A stretch of DNA of 32,032 bases from Candidatus Phytoplasma bonamiae (GTDB taxonomy: Bacteria; Bacillota_I; Bacilli_A; Acholeplasmatales; Acholeplasmataceae), in contig NZ_JAOSIQ010000004.1 of NCBI RefSeq assembly GCF_030586845.1, positions 1-32,032 of the forward strand, in the 5' to 3' direction. The position numbers and the translations under genes were made by a program. Shown here piece after piece: positions 17,582-27,671 of the stretch. The stretch's first letter is position 1. Every line of letters starts with the position of its first letter. The notes under the pieces were generated by a model. That model was given only the letters and a program-made list of their open reading frames with translations, was not told the DNA's origin and did not search any database.

Positions 17582-19311
17582 TTTAGAACCTCTTTTATTT
17601 TTTGCGAAAAAGCAATATTTTTATAAATTTGACACCTATTCATTAATTCCTCATGCTTACCGATATCAATAATTCGACCATTATCTAAAACAATAATCTT
17701 ATCAGCATTTAAAATAGTACTTAATCTTTGCGCTACTATAATAATAATAGAATCTTTTCGTAAATAACTTAAATTTGTACGAATAGTTAAATCAGTTTGA
17801 TAATCTAAAGCAGAAAAAGAATCATCAAAAATATAAATATCAGGTTTTTTTAATAAAACTTTGTTGATAGCTAATCTTTGTTTTTGTCCTCCGGAAAAAT
17901 TAGAACCTAATTCACTAACTGGTTCTTGTAATTTGCCTTTAGTTTTGTTAATAAAATCATAAGATTGAGATTTTTTAGCACATTCCCAAATTTCTTCAGA
18001 ATCTGCATTAGATTTTCCAAAAGATAAATTACTTAAAATTGTACCTTTAAATAAAATATTTTTTTGAGAAACTACACCGATTTGATCTCTTAAAGAAGTT
18101 AAGTTATATAATTTAATATCTACTCCATTAATTAACAAACACCCTTTTATCGGATCTATTAATCTAGGAATTAAATTAATTAAAGTGCTTTTTCCAGAAC
18201 CTGTAGAACCAACTATAGCAATTAATTCCGAAGCTTGAACTTTAAAATTAATATTTGATAAAATAAATTTATCATTGTTAGAATACTGAAAATAAACACC
18301 TTTAAACTCTAAACTTATAATAGGTTTAGATAAAATTAAATTATATTTTAAATTATTTTTAACCGAAGGTTTAGTATTTAATAAATATTCTATTTTACGC
18401 AAAGAAACTAAAGCTTTAGGAAACATTGTGAACAATAATAAAAAATTCAAAATAGAATAAAGTATATGATATTGTAAATTAATACAATTATATAAACCGC
18501 CTAAATGAAAATCAGTTGGCGTTCCTACTTTTAAAACATAAGCGCCAAAACCAGTAGTAAAAATAATAGAAACATTCAATAATAAATAAAATAAAGGTTC
18601 CATTGAAAAAATCGAATTAAACAAACGAATATTTAAAATAGCATATTGAGAATTAATTTTATCAAATTGATGACATTCATAATTTTCTGTATTTAAACTT
18701 TTAATAACTTTAATACCAGTTAAATTTTCGCGAACTTTAGAATTTATTTTTTCTAAAACTTTTTGTTTTTGTGTAGATAATAAATAATTTTTAAAAATAA
18801 TACAAACAAAAATAATAACTAATAAAGGTATAATAGCTAAAACAATATAAGACAAAACCATGTAAATTCGATAAATCAAAATTAAACTAATTATTAACAT
18901 AATAGGAGCTACAATTAAAGCTCTATAAAGACTAGACATAAAATTAACAATTTGACCTACACAAGTAATACTACAATTCATCAAAAAAGGAACACCAAGA
19001 TTTTTCATTTCTAAAATTGAAAAAGTTTGAATTTTGGCAAAAATATCTTTATTTAAATCTTCAAAAATTAAAGATGATGTTTTAGCAGAACAAAAATTAA
19101 TAATTAAATTACCCACAATAGCACATAAAACCAACAATAATAAAGCTAAAGCAACAAATAAAAAATTGCGGGAAGAAACAGGATTATCAATAACATAACG
19201 ACCTATAATCAAAGGAATACCAATTTCACCGCTTGCTATAAATAAAACTGCCAAAATATTTAAAAATAATATAATTTTATAACGCATAATATATTTAAAA
19301 ATTAATTTCAT
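17578..19311 (-). CDS. Heterodimeric ABC exporter, subunit with the degenerate Walker B
   Basis: The 577-aa protein has the same layout: membrane domain about 1-310, nucleotide-binding domain about 340-570. Walker A is GSTGSGKSTL, the signature is the canonical FSGGQKQRL, and Walker B reads IYIFDDSFSALD, so the catalytic Glu is Asp. The switch His of the H-loop is also changed (VAQRLST where the partner has IAHRLST). It therefore supplies the good signature to the partner's active site and the weak ATP site of its own. It ends in TGA overlapping the TTG of the partner, so the two are translationally coupled. Confidence 0.9.
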   Translation of the reverse strand: MKLIFKYIMRYKIILFLNILAVLFIASGEIGIPLIIGRYVIDNPVSSRNFLFVALALLLLVLCAIVGNLIINFCSAKTSSLIFEDLNKDIFAKIQTFSILEMKNLGVPFLMNCSITCVGQIVNFMSSLYRALIVAPIMLIISLILIYRIYMVLSYIVLAIIPLLVIIFVCIIFKNYLLSTQKQKVLEKINSKVRENLTGIKVIKSLNTENYECHQFDKINSQYAILNIRLFNSIFSMEPLFYLLLNVSIIFTTGFGAYVLKVGTPTDFHLGGLYNCINLQYHILYSILNFLLLFTMFPKALVSLRKIEYLLNTKPSVKNNLKYNLILSKPIISLEFKGVYFQYSNNDKFILSNINFKVQASELIAIVGSTGSGKSTLINLIPRLIDPIKGCLLINGVDIKLYNLTSLRDQIGVVSQKNILFKGTILSNLSFGKSNADSEEIWECAKKSQSYDFINKTKGKLQEPVSELGSNFSGGQKQRLAINKVLLKKPDIYIFDDSFSALDYQTDLTIRTNLSYLRKDSIIIIVAQRLSTILNADKIIVLDNGRIIDIGKHEELMNRCQIYKNIAFSQKIKEVLN

Positions 19312-19435
19312 AAAACTGCTTTTGTACCTTCTTAATTAAATAAAAATCAAAAAAATTAAATTTTTACTAATCTTTATTCGTTTTTGAAATATCAATAGAA
19401 ATTCTAACATTTTTTTAATATTTTTTTATATAAAA

Positions 19436-19496
19436 AAAAATTAATTCATATTACAAAAAAACAAATAAGTTTTCTTGATTTAATGAATTAATTTTT
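19436..19496 (-). terminator. Terminator of groEL
   Basis: A 14-bp inverted repeat (AAAAATTAATTCAT at 19436-19449, ATGAATTAATTTTT at 19483-19496) lies 30 nt after the groEL stop. In the minus direction it is followed by a run of U. The stem is AT-only apart from one GC pair and the loop is long, so strength is uncertain. Confidence 0.5.
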
Positions 19497-19525
19497 AAAA
19501 AGATATAAAACAATTTATTTAAATA

Positions 19526-21172
<1,647 letters not shown>

Positions 21173-21217
21173 TTAATACTCCTTTTTTCCGAATAAATCA
21201 TTCAAATTTTAAACAAG

Positions 21218-21494
21218 ATTAATCTTAATACAAAATTTTTTGTTTCAATATCAAAATTTGTCTTTCTGATATTGATATTTATTACAAAAAGCTGCCATCC
21301 AAACCAAACGAAACAGTTTATCAACATCCGATTTGTCATAATTTATTCTGTTTCAAGAACTTGATTTAGTTAACAACAACTAGTTAGTTGTTTATGTCTA
21401 TATTATTCTATTATTCTATTAAATTATTTAATATCTCATCAGTGCTATAAATTATCGATGCACAGACTCACCCAATATTTAAGATGCTTTTGGC
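21218..21494 (-). mobile_element. Decayed family-1 group II intron between groES and groEL
   Basis: Reading on the minus strand, GGGCGCCAAAAGCATCTTAAATATTGG begins at about 21494 and matches the family 5' end (GGGCGCCAAAGAGGCCTAAATATCG) with several changes. The domain V equivalent is at 21301-21334: still 34 nt, but the AGC triad has become AAU and the helices are broken. Most of domains I-IV is deleted. The 3' edge near 21218 is estimated by alignment to intact copies. It can no longer splice. Confidence 0.75.
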
Positions 21495-21763
21495 GCCCCA
21501 ATTTTAGCAATAATATTTTCTGATTTAACAATTAAATACTCTTCTTCTTGTAATTGTACTTTTTCTCCAGAATAATTCTTATAAACTACTACATCATCCG
21601 TTTGTAAATTAGTTACTTGTGGTCCGCAACTAACTATAATTCCTAAAGACTCTTCTTTACGAGGACTGGTACTAACAATAAGTCCTGAAGAAGTACGTTC
21701 ATCTTGAAATTTTGGTTTTAAAACAACATAATCATTTAAAGGTTGAATAAAAAAATTTGTCAT
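21479..21763 (-). CDS. groES: Co-chaperonin GroES, C-terminus derived from an intron
   Basis: The 94-aa product is GroES: FFIQPLNDYVVLKPKFQDERTSSGL, GIIVSCGP, the DVVVYKNYSGEKVQLQEEEYLIV segment, and NIIAKI near the end. It caps the GroEL chamber as a heptamer. After NIIAKI, the last codons (GAPKAS, stop) are not GroES-like. They are the first bases of a decayed group II intron, read in frame until a mutated stop. In intact introns this frame has no stop at that place. The protein has nearly normal length, so it is probably functional. Confidence 0.92.
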   Translation of the reverse strand: MTNFFIQPLNDYVVLKPKFQDERTSSGLIVSTSPRKEESLGIIVSCGPQVTNLQTDDVVVYKNYSGEKVQLQEEEYLIVKSENIIAKIGAPKAS

Positions 21764-22430
21764 AAATTTCTCCTTTTTTATTATAAAATAATCAATTTTA
21801 AATTTTTTTATATATTAAGAATAAATTAAAGGTTTTAAACAATAATATTTATTTATAATGTTTTATAAAATGCATTTTTCAAATCAACTTATTTCTCCAA
21901 ACATCCCATAAACAACTACAAATATAATAACTATTTATATTATAAAAAAACCTTAATAATTACTTATATCTAAAAACAATTATAACTTTTTCATATTAGT
22001 AAACTAAATATAATTTTTACATTAGTTTATCCAATAGTTTAATATTTTTAAAAACATCTAACTTCGAAAAAATCTAAGTACATTCATAATGCTCATATTA
22101 ATTTATTCAATTCCATTTTAATTACTGAAATCATTATTATATAAGAAAATTTCTTGAAAATACCTATTTTTTCAATAACAAAAAATCTCTAAGTATTAAA
22201 AATTTATTTTCAATCTTTAAAAATAAAATTTTAAACTTTTCTAATATAAATTAAGGTTTGATATTTTTTTATTAATTATAATTAGTACCAAAAATTTATT
22301 TAGTAAATAACAAAATGATGTATATTTTGTGAGTAATAATTTAACAATAATAATTATAATAAATTTTTCATGAAATTAAATCATTAATAATAAACAAACA
22401 AATAAATATGGATAAATTATAAACAACATA
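21764..22430. other. Gene-free AT-rich spacer upstream of groES
   Basis: No ORF with coding character, tRNA or recognisable intron part is visible in these 667 nt. The groES promoter must lie near 21770-21850. I see AT-rich -10-like sequences but no clean pair, and no CIRCE-type inverted repeat (TTAGCACTC/GAGTGCTAA). Confidence 0.5.
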
Positions 22431-22439
22431 TAAGATAAT

Positions 22440-22820
22440 AAATAATAACTTATTTCACCCTGCAAAGGTTATTATTTTTTGTCCTGAGAGGTAGATCTTA
22501 ATTATTTCCAATTAATTTTTACACCTCCAAATACTGAAAAGTAAATTTACCTTTAGAATAGAGGATTTTTATTTCCTCGATTATTTATTTAGAATTATTC
22601 AAGTTACTCTAAATACTGACTTTAATTCATAATGGAGGGAAGTAATTATTATAAAAACAGCGAAATTACAGAGTTTATTAATTGATTAACTATCCAATGC
22701 GTTTAATATGTATATCGATAACTTCTAAACTGCTAGCATTACTTAACCTTTTTAATATTTATCAAAACTAGTGATTGATTAGATAAGTTTGGATATTTAG
22801 AGATCTTTGATTGCCGGTAC
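22440..22820 (-). mobile_element. Decayed family-1 group II intron downstream of thrS
   Basis: The right end (about 22765-22820, plus strand) aligns with the 5' end of intact introns: an AAACTAGTGATTG stretch and then TATTTAGAGATCTTTG where intact copies have TATTTAGGCCTCTTTG. The middle keeps the domain I landmarks CTCAAGTTACTCTAAATACTGA-like and CTATCCAAT. The left end aligns with the domain I-IV region (CACCCT...GGTTATTA). No domain V can be found. It lies outside any gene, 62 nt beyond the thrS stop. Confidence 0.65.
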
Positions 22821-22881
22821 GAATTAATTATAATTCAATTTATAATATTTTTTCAATATCAATTATAAACAAAAATAAAAA

Positions 22882-24840
22882 TTACATTTTGTTTTTAATT
22901 AAATTAAAAAACATTTCCAAAAAATCTTTCATAGACATATTAATTTTTTCAAGTTTATTATATTGACGAACATGTAAAGTATGATTTTTAATTTCGTTTT
23001 CACCAATAATAATCTGAAAAGGAATTTTCTCTTGATAAGCAGAACGAATTTTATAATTAAATGTATATTCTTTATCATTTAATTCTGCTCTTATATGACT
23101 TCTTAACATTTCTTTTTGCAAATTTTTAACATAATGAAGATGTAATTCATTATTAACCGGAATAATAATAACTTGTACAGGTGCAATCCATAAAGGAAAA
23201 AAACCTTTATGTTGTTCTATTAAATAAGCAGTAAATCTTTCTATAGTTGATGTAATAGCTCTATGAATAACTACAGGAGTTTTAGTTTGATTATTACAAT
23301 CTATATAAGATAAATTAAATCGTTTAGGCAATAAAAAATCTAATTGAATAGTAGACAAAGTAATTTCATGGTTTAAAGCTGTTAATACCTGTACATCAAC
23401 TTTAGGGCCATAAAAAGCAGCATCACCAATTTTTTCTTTATAATTTAGACCTAATTCATTTAAAATATCTCTTAAAATGTTTTCAGAATTTAACCACATA
23501 TTTGGATCATCAAAATATTTATTTTTCTTAGCAGGATCATGAGTACTTAAATTAAAATAATAATCTTGGATATGAAAATCTTGATAAACCTCTTTAATTA
23601 AATTAATAATTTCAGCAAATTCTTGTTTAATTTGTTCAGGTGTAATAAAAATATGAGCATCATTTAAAGACATAGCTCGAACTCTTTGTAATCCCGACAC
23701 AGCTCCGGAAGGTTCGTAACGATGTAAAAGACCTAATTCAGCTATTTTTATAGGCAAATCTTTATAACTATGCATTTTTTGACGAAAAATTTCCATATGA
23801 TGAGGACAATTCATAGGTCGTAAAATTAATTGTTCACCATCTGGCAACTGCATAATCGGAAACATATCTTCATTGTATAATTTCAAATGACCAGACGTTT
23901 TATATAAAGAGATATTAGCTACAACCGGAGTATAAACATGTTGGTAACCATATGATATTTCTTTATCAACAATATATCTTTCAATAATACGACGAATAGT
24001 TGCGCCTTTAGATAACCAAAAAGGTAACCCAGTTCCCACAACTGGTGAAAACATAAAAAAATTTTGTTCTTTATTGATAAATTTATGATCTCGTTTTTTT
24101 CTTTCATCTAAAACTTTTAAATAATTAGATAAATCGCGTTTTCTAAAAAAAGCCACTCCATAAAGACGAGTTAAAACTTTATTTTGTTTATTTCCTTGCC
24201 AATAAACCCCAGAGGTTTTTAAAATTTTAAAATAACGATTAATATTAATATTAGGAAAATAGTGATCTTCTGTACAAAAATCTGAAAAATTACCTTGTTG
24301 ATATAAAAATAACTTTTGTGAAGGATCAATATTTTTCAAATAATCTATTTTATAAGGATTAAATTTAAAAAAATTTCGAATTTCAGAAACAGATAATTCT
24401 GTTTCAGTAATAGGTAAATTTTCTTGAATAATATCAATCATAGTTTTTTCGATAAAACTAAAATCTTGTTCTGAAATTATATTATTGACCGGATCAATAT
24501 CATAATAAAAACCTTCTTGATTTATAGACTTATTAACCAATAATGAATTAGGATAAATACGACAAATAGCCTGAGCCATAATTAAAGAAGTATTATTATT
24601 TAAAATAGACCAAGCTATACTATCAGATATTGTAATAATATTTAATAAACCATCTTCAGTTAAAGATTTATCTAAATTCACTAATTTATTATTAAAATAA
24701 GCTGCTATTGGTAATTTTTCAGAATTATTTAAAAATTCCAAATTTTCAGAAGCAATAATTTTACTAACAGTAATTTTATTGGGAAATCTTTTTTTTTGAT
24801 TATTTTGTTGATATTCAATTTCAATCATATCATAATCCAA
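22882..24840 (-). CDS. thrS: Threonyl-tRNA synthetase with a damaged editing site
   Basis: The 652-aa protein has the full ThrRS layout: a TGS-like N-domain (about 1-65), the editing domain (about 66-225), the class II core (about 245-540; LRPMNCPHHMEIF, HRYEPSGAVSGL, NDAHIF, VVIHRAITSTIERF) and the anticodon-binding domain. The zinc ligands of the active site (Cys in MNCPHH, His in NDAHIF, His in VIHRA) are present, so charging should work. In the editing domain the family's HxxxH (as in HSASH) is replaced: the aligned stretch reads NNNTSLIMAQAI, with neither His. The second motif keeps Cys and His (FCTEDH). Clearance of Ser-tRNA(Thr) is probably lost, as described for some mycoplasma synthetases. 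Confidence 0.95.
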   Translation of the reverse strand: MDYDMIEIEYQQNNQKKRFPNKITVSKIIASENLEFLNNSEKLPIAAYFNNKLVNLDKSLTEDGLLNIITISDSIAWSILNNNTSLIMAQAICRIYPNSLLVNKSINQEGFYYDIDPVNNIISEQDFSFIEKTMIDIIQENLPITETELSVSEIRNFFKFNPYKIDYLKNIDPSQKLFLYQQGNFSDFCTEDHYFPNININRYFKILKTSGVYWQGNKQNKVLTRLYGVAFFRKRDLSNYLKVLDERKKRDHKFINKEQNFFMFSPVVGTGLPFWLSKGATIRRIIERYIVDKEISYGYQHVYTPVVANISLYKTSGHLKLYNEDMFPIMQLPDGEQLILRPMNCPHHMEIFRQKMHSYKDLPIKIAELGLLHRYEPSGAVSGLQRVRAMSLNDAHIFITPEQIKQEFAEIINLIKEVYQDFHIQDYYFNLSTHDPAKKNKYFDDPNMWLNSENILRDILNELGLNYKEKIGDAAFYGPKVDVQVLTALNHEITLSTIQLDFLLPKRFNLSYIDCNNQTKTPVVIHRAITSTIERFTAYLIEQHKGFFPLWIAPVQVIIIPVNNELHLHYVKNLQKEMLRSHIRAELNDKEYTFNYKIRSAYQEKIPFQIIIGENEIKNHTLHVRQYNKLEKINMSMKDFLEMFFNLIKNKM

Positions 24841-24956
24841 TCCTTTAAAAAAATTTAATTATTTTGCAAAATTATGCTAATAATTAATTTCAATTTTATT
24901 AATAAAAACAAAAATATTTTTGATCTTCAAAAAATTAGATAGAAAAATAATAAATA

Positions 24957-26461
24957 TTATTTGCCTAAACAAAATTTCGAAAATAATTCATCAATCAAAT
25001 TTTTTTGCAAATTGCTACCCAAAATATTTTCTAAAAATTGATAAGCTTCTTTAAAATGAATAACATGTATATCTATAGGCATATTTCGTTTTATATCTGT
25101 TAAAACATTTTTTAAAGATATAATAGCTTTTTTCAATTGATTAACTTGCCTAAGATTAAATAAATAATCGAAATTCCGTTCTTGAATATCTTGCAAATTA
25201 AATCTTTTTATAATTTGTTGTTTTAAATTTTCCATTCCTTCTTGTGTGTGATTAGAAATAAAAATAATCTGTGAATATGGATAGATTATTCGCGTTTCGA
25301 TCTTAGAATGGCCTTTCTTATCTCTATTACAAATAGCCCCCATCCAAACCGGACAAGCAAGTTTCCCAGCATCCGGCTTTCCATAATTTATCGATAAACC
25401 ATAAATTACTAACTTCTTTCGCCCTATCAAGGTCGTTAACCTTGTTCTAGGGAGGACGATTAACTGGATCATTCCAGATCCTAGTTTTACTCCTCCGACT
25501 ACTAAGAAGTCGCTTTCTCCTTGGGCTATAATGACTTTAATCTCATTATTCGTTAATTTAATAACTCGCCTTTAGGATTCTCCAAGTTACGCTAAATATC
25601 AACCTTGATTCCTTAGGGGAAGTAACCATTTTATTCATGGTGAGATTCCAGGTTGGTTAAGTGATAAACTATTCAATACTTAAAATCTATATCAATAGAA
25701 TCTGGATTGCTCGCTTAATAGTAGTTTGCGAGACAAGCTTCTGAATTTTGCATCTTCTTATCTTCTTAGGCCATTTCCGGCTTACCCTTAGAACCATTCG
25801 GTGGCGGTGTCTTTTTGACTAACTACTTCATCGCAACCCGCTTTTAAGAACTGCTGTAATTCTTGATGGTTTCCTTTCAAGAACCGTTCTTAGCCTGTCA
25901 GTGTTTATCGCACTGGTGATGGGTTAGTTCACTCGATATTTAGGCCTCTTTGGCGCCCTTTTAATTCAGATGATAATTCAATTTTAATCGGCAAATCAGA
26001 TTTACTACCTATAATAATTCTATTTTTATTTTTAGTCATGTCTAATAACATTAAATCTTCGTATTCTAAAATATCATGAGCATCTAATAATAATAAAATT
26101 AATTCAGATTCATTTATAAACTTTTTAGAAATATTAACTCCTAAATTCTCTAAATAATCATCAGTATTACGGACACCTGCTGTATCAATTAAACGTAAAT
26201 TAATACCATTAATAGTAACATAAACATCTAAAAAATCTCTAGTAGTTCCCGGAATATCAGATACAATCGCTCTTTCTTCCCCTAAAAAGTTATTTAAAAG
26301 ACTAGATTTTCCTACATTAGGTTTACCTAAAATTAAAGTTTTAATACCTTCTTTAATAAAACGCGTTTTATAAGAATTATCTAAAATATTTTGTAATTTG
26401 CGAATTAAAAATTCAGTTTGGGGAATAATAAAATTATTAGTAACAGTTGGTATATCATCAT
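24957..26461 (-). pseudogene. mnmE: tRNA modification GTPase MnmE, 5' part missing, split by an intron
   Basis: Two exons survive. The middle exon (25959-26461) has helical-domain sequence (DDIPTVTNNF...), the G domain (GKPNVGKSS, GTTRD, DTAG) and a G4 motif reading SKSD instead of NKxD. The last exon (24957-25274) runs from SQIIFISNHTQEGM to the C-terminal FSKFCLGK with its conserved Cys. They join in phase 0 (SSELK-SQII). The N-terminal folate-binding domain and start codon, about 160-170 residues, are absent: immediately upstream is a group II intron preceded by an rluD-like exon. MnmE with MnmG makes the cmnm5 modification at U34 of tRNA. If both introns splice, the product is a 360-aa chimera with the rluD N-terminus, in frame. 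Confidence 0.88.
25275..25958 (-). mobile_element. Family-1 group II intron in mnmE G-domain region (684 nt, ORF-less)
   Basis: It begins GGGCGCC at 25958 and ends CTATCCATAT at 25275. Domain V is at 25346-25379 (AGC, CCGGA/TCCGG, GAAA). The base of domain VI is ATGG/CCAT. EBS1 (25680-25685, TTAAAA on the plus strand, after the conserved AATAC) matches the exon end TTAAAA. Domain IV is almost absent, making this the most compact copy. The reading frame that enters the last mnmE exon from inside the intron (from 25472) is not a gene start. Confidence 0.92.
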
Positions 26462-27329
26462 ATATGGATAGATTATTTGCGTTTCAATCTCAAGATTTAT
26501 CTTTCTTCTAATATCTATTACAAATAGCCCCCATCTAAACCGGACAAGCAAGTTTCCAAGCATCCGGCTTGCCATAATTCACCCTCTTCCGAGGACTAAC
26601 GTTATGTCACCACTCATTAGTTGTTTATTCTGATTATATAGGATAACCTTTTTAGATAAATAGCACACGATAAATTATTTATCTTACATTTCGGTTATTG
26701 TTGCATATTGAACGATTTTAAATGATCTTCAAGTTTGACAAAAACTTTAGTACTTGATCCTATTGAATAAACCATAAATTACTAACTTCTTTCACCCTAT
26801 CAAGGTCGTTAACCTTGTTCTAGGGAGGACGATTAACTGGATCATTCCAGATCCAGTTTTACTCCTCCGACTACTAAGAAGTCGCTTTCTCCTTGGGCTA
26901 TAATGACTTTAATCTTATTATTCGTTAATTTAATAACTCGCCTTTAGGATTCTCCAAGTTACGCTAAATATCAACCTTAATTCCTTAGGGGAAGTAACCA
27001 TTTTATTCATGGTGAGATTCCAGGTTGGTTAAGTGATAAACTATCTAATACATGATTATATTATATCGATAGCCTCCGAACTGCTCGCTTATAGTAGTTT
27101 GCGAGACAGGTTAAGAAATTACATCTGCTTATCTTCTTAGGCCATTTCAGGCTTACCCGTAGAACCATTCGGTGGCGGTGTCTTTTTGACTAACTACTTC
27201 GTCGCAACCCGCTTTTAAGAACTGCTGTAATTCTTGATGGTTTCCTTTCAAGAACCGTTCTTAGCCTGTCAGTGTTTATCGCACTGGTGATGGGTTAGTT
27301 CACTCGATATTTAGGCCTCTTTGGCGCCC
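26462..27329 (-). mobile_element. Family-1 group II intron joining rluD and mnmE exons (868 nt, probable recombinant)
   Basis: It begins GGGCGCC at 27329 and ends CTATCCATAT at 26462. Domain V is at 26537-26570 and the base of domain VI is ATGG/CCAT. EBS1 (27052-27057, ATGATT) matches the end of the rluD-like 5' exon (GATGATT), so the 5' half belongs to a copy that inserted into rluD. The 3' exon is mnmE, so the 3' half was inserted there. Domain IV holds about 200 nt related to the start of the long domain IV in rpmG, with a short broken frame. The first 200 nt are nearly identical to the 25275-25958 copy. Confidence 0.88.
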
Positions 27330-27591
27330 AATCATCTTCATAAATTATGTCTAAATTTAAATTAATAGGAAATAAAAAATTAGATTTTTCAATTAATGTA
27401 GATAAATTTATCGTGATTAAATCACGACTTTTTAAAATATTACTCTTTTTAACTAAAACATTATTAACCAATACTTGATCATTAGCAATTAGTTTGTGAA
27501 CTTGATTTTTAGTCAACCCAATTTTACTAGTAACAAAATCATCTAAACGAACCCCATTAAAGTTTATTTCCACAATAAATTTTTTTATCAT
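27330..27591 (-). pseudogene. rluD: 5' exon of an RluD-family pseudouridine synthase (3' part missing)
   Basis: Eighty-seven codons from MIKKFIVEINFNGVRLDDFV hold the S4 RNA-binding domain (LTKNQVHKLIANDQVLVNN...VLKSRDLITI-like) and the linker NLDIIYEDD that normally leads into the catalytic domain (DLLVVNKPAG...). The exon stops there, in phase 1, at a group II intron, and the catalytic domain with its Asp is not in the window. An upstream in-frame start at 27606 (MGLRF) is possible, but the ATG at 27591 fits the family better. RluD/RluC/RluB-group assignment is by the S4 domain and EDD motif only, so the exact target is unknown. Confidence 0.75.
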
Positions 27592-27671
27592 AAATCTTAA
27601 GCCCATAAAACAATAAATTCTTATTTTAATTATATTTACATAATCTAATACTCATTCATAATGAAAAATTA

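Noticed and set aside
23919-24107. Minus-strand frame of 62 codons inside thrS
   Set aside because: It is an out-of-frame shadow of the conserved thrS core.
25275-25472. Possible N-terminal extension of the last mnmE exon (RLTTLIGRKKLVIYG...)
   Set aside because: It is read-through of the intron 3' part. The mnmE protein similarity begins exactly at the predicted 3' splice site.
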